Counted from the stretch's first letter, positions 7,609 through 14,861 are shown. The stretch is 25,234 nt of DNA from Flavobacteriaceae bacterium UBA7433 (GCA_002477565.1 DLQL01000040.1:1248-26481); one strand, 5' to 3'. Numbers and translations are program-made. The notes: generated by a model not told the origin, from the sequence alone.

Positions 7609-7899
7609 ATGACAAAAGCAGATATTGTATCGAGTATTTCCGATAAATCAGGTATTGAAAAAGCCGATGTATTGGCTACTGTAGAAGCATTTATGGCGGA
7701 AGTAAAAGGTGCTCTGGAAGATGGAGACAATGTATATCTAAGAGGTTTTGGCAGTTTTGTCATCAAAAAAAGAGCTGAAAAAACAGGGAGAAACATTTCT
7801 AAAAATACAACGATTAAAATTCCAGCTCACAACATCCCTTCTTTCAAACCTGCTAAAACATTTGTTGAAGGAGTTAAGAACAACGTAGCTGTAAAATAA
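7609..7899 (+). CDS. HU-family nucleoid DNA-binding protein
   Basis: 96 residues. The N-terminal helical part (MTKADIVSSISDKSGIEKADV) is the dimerisation core. The signature GDNVYLRGFGSFVIKKR (about 40-56) leads into the DNA-binding beta arm, with KNTTIKIPAHNIPSFKPAK on the far side; the proline in the IPA turn is the usual intercalating position. It bends and compacts DNA as a dimer. HU versus IHF-alpha cannot be separated from sequence alone, so no symbol is given. It is followed by the 29-residue basic gene and RNase E/G on the same strand, with no terminator in between. Confidence 0.94.
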   Translation: MTKADIVSSISDKSGIEKADVLATVEAFMAEVKGALEDGDNVYLRGFGSFVIKKRAEKTGRNISKNTTIKIPAHNIPSFKPAKTFVEGVKNNVAVK

Positions 7900-7920
7900 A
7901 TACAGTACGAATTATAAACC

Positions 7921-7940
7921 AACCTGAATTTACTCAGGTT
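7921..7940 (+). other. Hairpin between HU and the small basic gene
   Basis: AACCTGA pairs perfectly with TCAGGTT around a 6-base loop. There is no T run, so it is not a standard terminator. It may protect or process the HU message or structure the leader of the 29-residue gene 18 bases further on. Confidence 0.45.
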
Positions 7941-7957
7941 CTAAAAACAGTACGATT

Positions 7958-8047
7958 ATGCCAAGTGGTAAAAAAAGAAAGAGAGCGAAGATCTCTACAC
8001 ACAAAAGAAAGAAAAGAGCTAGAGCAAACAGACACAAGAAAAAGTAA
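7958..8047 (+). CDS. 29-residue Lys/Arg-rich Bacteroidota micro-protein
   Basis: The sequence reads MPSGKKRKRAKISTHKRKKR and ends ARANRHKKK before TAA 8045-8047. Sixteen of 29 residues are Lys or Arg and two are His; there is no acidic residue. I recognise the pattern PSGKKRKR...THKRKKR...NRHKKK as a very short protein conserved across Bacteroidota and often left unannotated. Its composition is that of an rRNA-binding ribosomal tail or a nucleoid peptide. It might be the lineage-specific ribosomal protein bL38 reported from the Flavobacterium ribosome structure, but I cannot confirm that from memory of the sequence. It starts at a good ATG 58 bases after HU and before RNase E/G. Confidence 0.75.
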   Translation: MPSGKKRKRAKISTHKRKKRARANRHKKK

Positions 8048-8060
8048 TTTTATTTCTTAG

Positions 8061-8179
8061 TGTTGCTTTTGCAACAAAACGTTCATTGAAAATGAAACTT
8101 TGGTCACCTGAAGTTTCTTAGGGTACCAAAAAAGCCCTGTATTTAATTTAAACCATCTATATAAGAACTGCGTTCTTAT
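8061..8179 (+). promoter_or_regulatory. Structured leader upstream of RNase E/G
   Basis: The 153 bases before the RNase E/G start carry several hairpins: TGTTGC-TTTT-GCAACA (8061-8076), TTCATT-GAA-AATGAA (8082-8096), TTTGGT/ACCAAA (8099-8130) and a perfect 8-base stem ATAAGAAC-TGC-GTTCTTAT (8161-8179), which ends 21 bases before ATG 8201. None is followed by a proper T run. E. coli rne controls its own mRNA through 5' UTR hairpins; an analogous role here is inference. Confidence 0.5.
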
Positions 8180-8200
8180 GTAGTCTAAAAACTATTCGGA

Positions 8201-9727
8201 ATGAAACTAGAATTGATTATCCGTTCAAATTCATCTGATATTGATTTTGCTCTACTAAAAGATGGGAAGCTTATTGAATTCAACAACGAAACAAACAACA
8301 ACAACTTTTCTGTAGGTGATATTTTTCTCGCCAAAACAGGAAAGATTTTGTCAGGTTTGAACGCGTCCTTTGTCAATGTAGGATATCCAAAAGATGGATT
8401 CTTACACTACCATGATTTGGGACCTCACATCCAATCGTTGAACAAATTCATTAAGAATGTAAGCACAGGCAAATACAAAGATTACACGTTGAAGAACTTC
8501 CAATTTGAAAAAGAAATTGACAAAAATGGAAGTATCGATCAAGTTCTTAAAACGAAACAAAATGTTTTGGTTCAAGTTGTCAAAGAACCCATTTCTACCA
8601 AAGGCCCAAGAATCAGCTCTGAGCTTTCTATCGCCGGTAGATTTTTAGTATTGGTTCCTTTTTCCAAAAGAGTCTCCGTCTCTCAAAAGATAGCAGACAA
8701 CAAAGAAAAAGACCGCTTAAAACGTTTGGCAAAAAGTATCAGACCCCCAGGGTTTGGGATTATTTTGCGAACGGTTGCTGAAGGCAAAAAGGTAGCGGAA
8801 CTAGACAAAGACTTGCAAAATTCACTCGACCGTTGGAAACAAATGTGTGGGCAAATTGCCAACACCAGTACACCGACAAAAGTATTGAGTGAATTGAACC
8901 GAGCTTCTTCGATTTTAAGAGATGTCTTGAACGACTCTTTTACAAGTATTGTTACGAATGACGAAGTCTTATTTCAAGAAATCAATGACTATTTACAGGA
9001 AATTTATCCTGAAAAGCAATCCATTCTAAAACGCCACAATTCAAAAACGCCCATCTTCGAAAAATACGGAATCGAAAGACAGATCAAAGCTGCCTTTGGA
9101 CAAACCGTTTCGATGAGCAAAGGGGCCTATTTGGTGATTGAGCACACAGAAGCATTGCATGTCATCGACGTCAATAGTGGAAACAGATCCAACAAAGCAA
9201 ATTCGCAAGAACAAAATGCTTTGGAAGTGAATTTAGTGGCCGCTACCGAAATCGCCAGGCAATTGCGTCTGCGCGATATGGGTGGAATCATCGTAGTGGA
9301 TTTTATCGATTTACACACCAATGAAAATCGCCAAAAACTCTACGACCATTTGAAACATGAAATGTCTTTCGACAGAACGAAACACAAAATCTTGCCCCCA
9401 AGTAAATTTGGATTGATCCAGATTACCAGACAAAGGGTACGTTCAGAAATGAATATCAAAACAAAAGAGCCAAATCCAAGCTCCAAAGGAGAGGTAGAGG
9501 CTCCTATTGTGATGATAGACAAATTTGATGTGGAGATGAATCGAATTTTAGCCAGTAAGAACAAAAGCAAAAGAATCACGTTACACGTGCACCCTTTTGT
9601 GGCTTCTTACTTGAAAAAAGGGATTTTCTCAATACAAGTAAAATGGTTTTTCAAACACAAAAAGTGGATCCATGTATTGCCGAGAGATGCATACCAGTAT
9701 TTGCAGTATCGATTTAAATTTCGATAG
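8201..9727 (+). CDS. rng: Ribonuclease E/G family endoribonuclease
   Basis: 508 residues, RNase G-like in length, without the long C-terminal degradosome scaffold of E. coli RNase E. An S1 RNA-binding domain (about 38-130, with VGDIFLAKTGKILSGLNASFVNVG) precedes the RNase H-like and DNase I-like core. The Mg-binding aspartates are D323 (HVIDVNSGN) and D367 (VVDFIDL), spaced as in E. coli D303/D346. The CPxC Zn-link motif of E. coli RNase E is absent from the region after RQRVRSEMNIKT. The enzyme cleaves single-stranded AU-rich RNA and helps mature rRNA. The symbol rng is used for the short form. It ends at a strong terminator. Confidence 0.92.
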   Translation: MKLELIIRSNSSDIDFALLKDGKLIEFNNETNNNNFSVGDIFLAKTGKILSGLNASFVNVGYPKDGFLHYHDLGPHIQSLNKFIKNVSTGKYKDYTLKNFQFEKEIDKNGSIDQVLKTKQNVLVQVVKEPISTKGPRISSELSIAGRFLVLVPFSKRVSVSQKIADNKEKDRLKRLAKSIRPPGFGIILRTVAEGKKVAELDKDLQNSLDRWKQMCGQIANTSTPTKVLSELNRASSILRDVLNDSFTSIVTNDEVLFQEINDYLQEIYPEKQSILKRHNSKTPIFEKYGIERQIKAAFGQTVSMSKGAYLVIEHTEALHVIDVNSGNRSNKANSQEQNALEVNLVAATEIARQLRLRDMGGIIVVDFIDLHTNENRQKLYDHLKHEMSFDRTKHKILPPSKFGLIQITRQRVRSEMNIKTKEPNPSSKGEVEAPIVMIDKFDVEMNRILASKNKSKRITLHVHPFVASYLKKGIFSIQVKWFFKHKKWIHVLPRDAYQYLQYRFKFR

Positions 9728-9754
9728 TGCAAACCGTCCCAAAAATCAAATCAT

Positions 9755-9792
9755 AAAAAAGCACCTTGTCTTGGACAAGGTGCTTTTTTTTT
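9755..9792. terminator. Bidirectional terminator between RNase E/G and purE
   Basis: GCACCTTGTC (9761-9770) pairs with GACAAGGTGC (9774-9783) around loop TTG, flanked by six A before and nine T after. It can stop transcription from either side, which suits the convergent rng and purE genes. Confidence 0.9.
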
Positions 9793-9831
9793 GATTTTTT
9801 TCTACAGAAACAAAGTTATTGCATTCCTTTT

Positions 9832-10317
9832 TTAAGTGTTTCGCAAGCGTGCCGAGGCTGCATTGACTTTTTCTTTCAACCCTTGTTTGTAGGTGAGGAC
9901 CGCTTCCAATACTGTTGGTTGTGTCGAACCAATAATTTGCGCAGCCAAAATCCCGGCATTCTTTGCGCCGTCCAAAGCGACTGTCGCGACAGGGACACCA
10001 CTTGGCATTTGCAAAATCGACAAGACCGAGTCCCATCCATCGATAGAATTTCTCGATTTTACTGGCACTCCAATCACGGGCAGAGGACTCATCGAAGCGA
10101 CCATGCCTGGCAAATGCGCCGCTCCACCTGCTCCTGCGATGATGACAGCAATGCCTCTTTTGTGTGCATTGTTAGAAAAATCAACTAATTTTTCAGGGGT
10201 CCTATGCGCAGAAACGATGTCTACCTCTACGGGGATTCCAAAATCTTTTAAAACCGTAACGGCTTCTTGCATGATCGGAAGATCTGAATCACTTCCCATG
10301 ATAATTGCTACTTTCAT
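9832..10317 (-). CDS. purE: N5-carboxyaminoimidazole ribonucleotide mutase
   Basis: 161 residues, class I PurE length. It converts N5-CAIR to CAIR in purine synthesis. MKVAIIMGSDSDLPIM is the family N-terminus and substrate loop, SAHRTPEKL holds the catalytic His (H38), and AGAGGAAHLPGMVASM and PVIGVPV complete the active site. It lies 54 bases after purK, so the two enzymes that carboxylate AIR are co-transcribed (purK first). The mRNA ends at the shared terminator at 9755-9792. Confidence 0.97.
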   Translation of the reverse strand: MKVAIIMGSDSDLPIMQEAVTVLKDFGIPVEVDIVSAHRTPEKLVDFSNNAHKRGIAVIIAGAGGAAHLPGMVASMSPLPVIGVPVKSRNSIDGWDSVLSILQMPSGVPVATVALDGAKNAGILAAQIIGSTQPTVLEAVLTYKQGLKEKVNAASARLRNT

Positions 10318-10371
10318 CCTTGTCCTTTTTTAAAATTGAGTTGTACCTAAACTTGCTCGCACTAAAATACT

Positions 10372-11523
10372 TCAGTGCTCCGCAGAAATTACTTGTATGG
10401 TGTCTTTTACTTTTTCAGCTACTTTTCGAGCCACTTTCATGTCCTGAGCTACAATGGTGACATGGCCCATCTTGCGAAAAGGGCGGGTGTGTTTTTTACC
10501 GTAAATATGAGGTGTAACGCCTTCCATTTCTAAAATTTCATTCATGTTTTTATACACCACAGGACCCTCGTGTCCTGCTGCACCGACCAAATTTACCATA
10601 ATTCCAGCCAACTTGCTTTGTGTATTTCCCAAAGGCAGGTTCAAAACAGTTCTCAAATGCTGTTCAAACTGATTGGTCATCGCAGCCTCGATGCTATAAT
10701 GACCACTGTTGTGGGTACGCGGAGCAACTTCATTTACCAAAATTTCATCCGCTTCAGTTTGAAACATTTCGACTGCCAACAGGCCTACGTGTTTAAAAGT
10801 ATTGGCGACTTTCAAAGCTACCTGAATTGCCTTGTCTGCTACCTCTTTAGAAATTCTTGCTGGACAAAGGACGTATTCCACTTGGTTGGCTTCGGGATGG
10901 AATTCCATCTCTACGACCGGATAGGTCTTGATCGCTCCAGAAGCATTTCTGGCCACAATCACCGCCAATTCATTTTTAAACGGCACCAAATCCTCCACAA
11001 TGCTTTCTGTATCTTCCAAGGCTTGCAAATCTTCTGAAGTACGGACGATTTTTACACCCGTACCGTCGTATCCAAACTGCGCAGATTTCCACACAAAGGG
11101 AAGAGAAAGGTTTGCTTCTTTGACTTCTTTCAACGAAGAAAATCTTTGATGAGGCGATGTCGGAATGTCATTTTTCAAGTAAAAATCTTTTTGAATTCCC
11201 TTGTGCTGAATGCGCTCAATCACGTGGGGCTGAGGATACACTTTTATCCCTTCGGCTTCCAACTTGTACAAAGCGGAGATGTTGACTTGTTCGATTTCGA
11301 TGGTCAGCACATCTACTTTTTTACCGAAAGCGTATACCGCATCATAATCCGAAAGGTCTCCCAAGTGAAATTCGTTGCAATGCGCAGCGCAAGGTGCCAC
11401 TGGAGACGGATCTAATACACAAGTGTATACGTCAAACTTTTGAGTTTCTGCGAGCAACATTTTGCCAAGTTGGCCTCCGCCCAAAACACCCAATTTAAAC
11501 TCCGAAGAAAAAAATGATTTCAT
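10372..11523 (-). CDS. purK: 5-(carboxyamino)imidazole ribonucleotide synthase
   Basis: 383 residues, ATP-grasp fold. It uses ATP and bicarbonate to carboxylate AIR to N5-CAIR, the substrate of PurE. LGVLGGGQLGKMLL is the N-terminal dinucleotide-like motif, FVWKSAQFGYDGTGVKIV the ATP-grasp lid region, and NEVAPRTHNSGHYSIEA the metal/ATP motif near residue 270. Homologs start close to FFSSEFKLG, which fits ATG 11523; an in-frame ATG at 11529 adds only Met-His. Operon with purE. Confidence 0.96.
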   Translation of the reverse strand: MKSFFSSEFKLGVLGGGQLGKMLLAETQKFDVYTCVLDPSPVAPCAAHCNEFHLGDLSDYDAVYAFGKKVDVLTIEIEQVNISALYKLEAEGIKVYPQPHVIERIQHKGIQKDFYLKNDIPTSPHQRFSSLKEVKEANLSLPFVWKSAQFGYDGTGVKIVRTSEDLQALEDTESIVEDLVPFKNELAVIVARNASGAIKTYPVVEMEFHPEANQVEYVLCPARISKEVADKAIQVALKVANTFKHVGLLAVEMFQTEADEILVNEVAPRTHNSGHYSIEAAMTNQFEQHLRTVLNLPLGNTQSKLAGIMVNLVGAAGHEGPVVYKNMNEILEMEGVTPHIYGKKHTRPFRKMGHVTIVAQDMKVARKVAEKVKDTIQVISAEH

Positions 11524-11539
11524 ATGCATTGCTTTGATG

Positions 11540-11547
11540 CAAAAATA
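11540..11547 (-). promoter_or_regulatory. -7 box (TATTTTTG on the minus strand) for purK-purE
   Basis: CAAAAATA on the plus strand reads TATTTTTG on the minus strand, matching TAnnTTTG, 10-17 bases before the purK ATGs. The transcript leader would be very short. No PUR-box-like operator is evident. Confidence 0.45.
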
Positions 11548-11571
11548 AGCATCTATTTTGAATAGTCTTGT

Positions 11572-12027
11572 TTAAAAATTTCTTATTTGCAAGGTATTCC
11601 CCAAGCGCATGACCTTGTAAGCTTCCATCTCGTAGGTCCTTCCTTTGTAGTTGGCATAAGGTCTTTCCGAATAATAAATCACTTCTTCCTCTCCGCAAGC
11701 ACATTTGATTTCCGGCCAATTTGATTCCCAATCCATCGCATCCGCACAGGTGCTGGGATCCAAATGAGGACAAGCCAAATCAAATGCGAGAAAGCGACTC
11801 CCGTCACGATTGTAAACGAGTACCCCCTTGTATCCTATGTCGTAAAAAGCTGCGCTCCCTCCAGGCACCAACAACGGATTTCCATCAGCAGTATTCAGGT
11901 TGATGGTCTTGTTGACCAAGACGTTGGGAACCCAATTGTTTTGATTGAAACTGTCGTTTTCACCTGCACATCCAATACCCAAAATAAGAGAAAGAAATAA
12001 AAAGAAAAGTATGTGTGCTTTTTTCAT
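11572..12027 (-). CDS. Lipoprotein with a degenerate Rieske-like domain
   Basis: 151 residues. The signal peptide MKKAHILFFLFLSLILGIGC has lipobox GIGC (lipidated C20). The mature domain has the Rieske-like order: a beta-rich part with GYKGVLVYNRDGSRFLAFDL, then CPH (C85-H87), then KCACGEEEV, where a true Rieske protein would have CxxH. The second-motif histidine is therefore missing; a Gly stands there and an extra Cys lies between. It may not bind a classical [2Fe-2S] Rieske cluster. I recognise this as a recurring flavobacterial lipoprotein of unknown role. It lies downstream of no partner gene on its strand and upstream of purK after about 48 bases. Confidence 0.65.
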   Translation of the reverse strand: MKKAHILFFLFLSLILGIGCAGENDSFNQNNWVPNVLVNKTINLNTADGNPLLVPGGSAAFYDIGYKGVLVYNRDGSRFLAFDLACPHLDPSTCADAMDWESNWPEIKCACGEEEVIYYSERPYANYKGRTYEMEAYKVMRLGNTLQIRNF

Positions 12028-12068
12028 AAGGGTTTGTTTGCAAACAGACGCAATTTACAAATATTTTG

Positions 12069-12076
12069 TATATTTG
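12069..12076 (+). promoter_or_regulatory. -7 box (TATATTTG) for greA
   Basis: TATATTTG matches TAnnTTTG 58 bases before the greA ATG. It is the right arm of a larger imperfect palindrome, ACAAATA-N7-TATTTGT (12057-12077), in the interval between greA and the divergent lipoprotein gene; the left arm gives a near-match to the same box on the minus strand. Confidence 0.55.
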
Positions 12077-12134
12077 TTAAGCATCTCATTCGCTACTATT
12101 CGCAATGAGATTTTGTGTTTCTTAAATAAAAGTC

Positions 12135-12608
12135 ATGAGTGAAATATCTTATTATTCCGAAGAAGGATTTAAAAAATTAAAACAAGAATTGGAGCATCTC
12201 GAACTCTTAGAACGTCCTCGTGTCTCCCAAGAAATTTCCGACGCACGTGACAAAGGGGATTTGAGTGAGAATGCCGAATACCACGCTGCAAAAGAAGAAC
12301 AATCACTGTTGGAATTGAAAATCTCCAAATTAAAAAACGTGGTAGCCAATGCGCGAATATTAGACGAATCCCAATTGGACTTGTCAAAAATATTGATCCA
12401 TTCCATTGTAAAAATTCGCAATACCAGCAACAAAATGGAATTCGACTACACCTTGGTAGCAGATTCTGAAACAGACATCAAAAACGGAAAGCTATCGGTG
12501 AACTCCCCCATCGGGAAAGGACTTTTGGGGAAAAAAATTGGAGAAATTGCCGAGATACAGGTCCCCAATGGGGTCATGAAATTTGAAATTTTGGAAATTT
12601 CACGCTGA
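12135..12608 (+). CDS. greA: Transcription elongation factor GreA
   Basis: 157 residues. The N-terminal coiled coil (about 8-77) contains the tip loop DARDKGDLSENAEYHAAKEE with the acidic residues that enter the RNA polymerase secondary channel to stimulate cleavage of backtracked RNA. The C-terminal FKBP-like domain (about 85-157) contains NSPIGKGLLGKKIGE and ends with FEILEI. The length and both motifs are standard. A terminator follows 21 bases after the stop, so the HIT gene downstream probably has a separate promoter or depends on read-through. Confidence 0.97.
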   Translation: MSEISYYSEEGFKKLKQELEHLELLERPRVSQEISDARDKGDLSENAEYHAAKEEQSLLELKISKLKNVVANARILDESQLDLSKILIHSIVKIRNTSNKMEFDYTLVADSETDIKNGKLSVNSPIGKGLLGKKIGEIAEIQVPNGVMKFEILEISR

Positions 12609-12629
12609 TCAAAACGGTCTTTAAAAAAC

Positions 12630-12664
12630 AAGCCCTTTCCATTTGATTGAAAAGGGCTTTTATA
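12630..12664 (+). terminator. Rho-independent terminator after greA
   Basis: AAGCCCTTT (12630-12638) pairs with AAAGGGCTT (12651-12659) around a 12-base loop and is followed by a short T-rich run (TTTTATATTT). Confidence 0.75.
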
Positions 12665-12685
12665 TTTCTTACAAAAAAATAAGGT

Positions 12686-13084
12686 ATGGAAACGCTATTT
12701 ACAAAAATCATCCAGGGAGAAATTCCGTGTTACAAAATTGCTGAAAACGAAGATTTTTTCGCCTTTTTGGACATCAACCCCAATGCCAAGGGCCACACGT
12801 TAGTCGTTCCAAAGAAACCCGTCGATAAACTGTTTGATTTGGATGTGGAAACGTATCAAGAATTGTTCCTCTATGCGCGAAAGGTTGCCGAAGCCATCGA
12901 AAAAGTCGTCGCTTGTGATCGGGTAGGAATTTCCGTAATCGGATTGGAAGTTCCCCACGCGCATGTGCATTTGATTCCACTGAACAGCATGCAAGATGCC
13001 AACTTTTCAAAACCCAAAATAGCACTGACTCCGAAAGCGTTTGAAGATTTGGCCGCTGCCATCAGTCAGCAACTGGAACAGTAG
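12686..13084 (+). CDS. HIT-family nucleotide hydrolase/transferase
   Basis: 132 residues. The histidine triad is HAHVH (H91, H93, H95) in VPHAHVHLIP, and the N-terminal part carries the usual DINPNAKGHTLVVPKK. The family hydrolyses nucleoside phosphoramidates or related AMP conjugates; the physiological substrate is unknown. The first residues METLFTKIIQGEIPCYKI match family N-termini, fixing ATG 12686. The 3' end overlaps the last 23 bases of the convergent sensor kinase gene. Confidence 0.94.
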   Translation: METLFTKIIQGEIPCYKIAENEDFFAFLDINPNAKGHTLVVPKKPVDKLFDLDVETYQELFLYARKVAEAIEKVVACDRVGISVIGLEVPHAHVHLIPLNSMQDANFSKPKIALTPKAFEDLAAAISQQLEQ

Positions 13085-14237
13085 CTGGTAGCTGTTTGAG
13101 TTGCACCGCAAAAGTGGTTCCTTTTCCGAGTTCCGATTTTTTGACAACTAATTTTCCGGAATGGTAATTTTCAACAATGCGCTTTGACAAGGACAAGCCC
13201 AAGCCCCAACCTCTTGCTCGGGTTGTAAAACCAGGTTTGAATACTTTTTTTTGTAATTTTCTTGGAATTCCTTTGCCGGTATCTGAAATGCAAATTGTTA
13301 CCGTCCCCGATTCCTTGGGGAAAATTTCTAAGGTCAATGTACCTCTGCCCGACATGGCATCAATTGCGTTTTTAATCAAGTTTTCCAGCACCCAGCCAAA
13401 CAGCTGTTCGTTAGCCTGAACCCACACCTGAGCTATAGATTTTTCAAATTTAAAAACAATGCTTTTGGAACTTCTCGCTTGAAAATAAGAGACGGTGTTC
13501 TGAACAACGGCACAGATCTCAAGAGGTGCTAAGGTGGGGGTCGATCCAATTTTAGAAAACCGATCTGTGATAGTATTCAGTCGATCGATGTCCTTTTCCA
13601 ATTCGGGAACCACCGACATAGCAGTGTTTTGAAGCTTCATCAGCTCCACCCATCCCATCAAGGAAGAAAGCGGTGTCCCAATCTGATGGGCTGTTTCTTT
13701 GGCCATCCCTGACCACAGCTTGTTTTGCTCGGCAACTTTTGACGTTCTAAAAACCATGAAAATTACTCCAGAAAACAAAACCATCATCAGGAACAGGGCT
13801 AAAGGGTAGTATTTGAGACGCGTCAAAAGGTCGGAATCACGGTAGTGAATTATATATTGTTTGTCTTTCAAATAAGTGATCACTATGGGCTCGTTTTCAC
13901 TTTTCATCAACAACAGTTGGTCTGAAAGATAAATCGAATCCAAGGCTTTGATGGAATCTAAATTTCGCTTCATCAAAACCACCCCCTTTCCATCGGTAAC
14001 AATCATTGGAATGTTGTAATTGCTTTCAATTATTTTGGCTTCCAAAGAAAGATCTTGGCTCAAATCTGCTGTTCCAAAACGGTCGTAGACTTTTGCTAAA
14101 ATTTCCATTTGAGAACGTTGGTCTATTTTGAACTTTTTAGAAAAATCATAGGAATTCCACAAAACGAAACCCAAAAGCGCAAAAGAAAAAAAGAAAAGAA
14201 TGCTTTTGGAGGTCAAAAAATTAAAAAAACGACTCAT
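13062..14237 (-). CDS. Membrane sensor histidine kinase (orphan)
   Basis: 391 residues. Two membrane helices (about 12-28 and 144-163) flank a periplasmic sensor region of about 115 residues. A cytoplasmic HisKA domain carries the phospho-acceptor H184 in ETAHQIGTPLSSLMGW, followed by a HATPase domain with N-box ENLIKNAIDAM, G-box DTGKGIP and GLGLSLSKRIVE. No HAMP domain is evident and no response regulator is nearby, so the partner is unknown. The H-box reads HQIGTPL, a Bacteroidota variant of HE(I/L)xxPL. ATG 14237 is preferred over the TTG at 14258. The stop region overlaps the HIT gene tail to tail. Confidence 0.92.
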   Translation of the reverse strand: MSRFFNFLTSKSILFFFSFALLGFVLWNSYDFSKKFKIDQRSQMEILAKVYDRFGTADLSQDLSLEAKIIESNYNIPMIVTDGKGVVLMKRNLDSIKALDSIYLSDQLLLMKSENEPIVITYLKDKQYIIHYRDSDLLTRLKYYPLALFLMMVLFSGVIFMVFRTSKVAEQNKLWSGMAKETAHQIGTPLSSLMGWVELMKLQNTAMSVVPELEKDIDRLNTITDRFSKIGSTPTLAPLEICAVVQNTVSYFQARSSKSIVFKFEKSIAQVWVQANEQLFGWVLENLIKNAIDAMSGRGTLTLEIFPKESGTVTICISDTGKGIPRKLQKKVFKPGFTTRARGWGLGLSLSKRIVENYHSGKLVVKKSELGKGTTFAVQLKQLPATVPVAD

Positions 14238-14434
14238 GACATTGTATTTGGTGGTCAAAAATTAAAAATGCGTTGGCAAAAGAATTACACTTTTGTCAAT
14301 TTTTCACCCTAAAGAACGGAAAAAGAATGCACATATGCTGTGTAAAATAAAACTGCTCCTCAAAATGATTCAAAAATGTTGATAAGTTTCAACAAACCCA
14401 ATTGAAAAAAGAAATGGAACCAAATTAAAATTTT

Positions 14435-14463
14435 TAAATTTGTAGTGGGCTTATTTTATAAGC
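14435..14463 (+). promoter_or_regulatory. -7 box and 5'-terminal hairpin for the DUF3127 gene
   Basis: TAAATTTG (14435-14442) matches TAnnTTTG. Directly after it GCTTAT-TTT-ATAAGC (14449-14463) forms a stem that would lie at the very 5' end of the transcript, 29 bases before ATG 14493. The rest of the 255-base gap back to the sensor kinase (14238-14434) shows no gene and no other clear site. Confidence 0.45.
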
Positions 14464-14492
14464 GCGCAAAATTAACGTAATTCAAAAAAGAA

Positions 14493-14861
14493 ATGCAAGT
14501 AACAGGAAAAATCAAATTGATAAGTGCTACACAAACATTTGGAAGCAATGGTTTCAGAAAACGTGAATTGGTAGTGACAACTGAAGAACAATATCCCCAA
14601 ATGATTTTGGTAGAATTTATTCAAGATAAATGTGATCTATTGGACAGCTATAGTGTTGGACAAGACGTCACTGTGTCTATCAATCTCCGAGGAAGAGAAT
14701 GGGTAAACCCACAAGGAGAAACCAAATATTTCAACTCGATCCAAGGATGGAGAATTGAAGGCGCTCAAGCACAAAACACTGCGACGCCTCCAACGGCTGG
14801 TTTTGAAACGACAAGTGCTCCTGCTGCGAGCAGTAACGAACCAGACGATTTGCCTTTTTAA
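14493..14861 (+). CDS. DUF3127 protein with an SSB-like C-terminal tip
   Basis: 122 residues. Residues 1-90 match the Bacteroidota DUF3127 pattern: MQVTGKIKLI, FRKRELVVTTEEQYPQ, FIQDKCDLLDSYSVGQ and NLRGREWVNPQGETKYFNS. The family resembles an OB-fold and has no assigned function that I know of. A flexible Ala/Thr/Pro-rich linker (about 93-115) leads to the acidic-hydrophobic tip DDLPF, which has the same form as the SSB tip (GDFPF in this window's SSB). I infer possible binding to nucleic acid or to SSB partners. Monocistronic, with its own promoter and terminator. Confidence 0.85.
   Translation: MQVTGKIKLISATQTFGSNGFRKRELVVTTEEQYPQMILVEFIQDKCDLLDSYSVGQDVTVSINLRGREWVNPQGETKYFNSIQGWRIEGAQAQNTATPPTAGFETTSAPAASSNEPDDLPF

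Noticed and set aside
8134..8180. A promoter directly upstream of RNase E/G
   Set aside because: AT-rich sequence is present, but no TAnnTTTG box was found; transcription from the HU promoter is simpler.
9766..10333. Long plus-strand frames opposite purE
   Set aside because: Shadows of purE; the minus strand carries the complete catalytic motifs.
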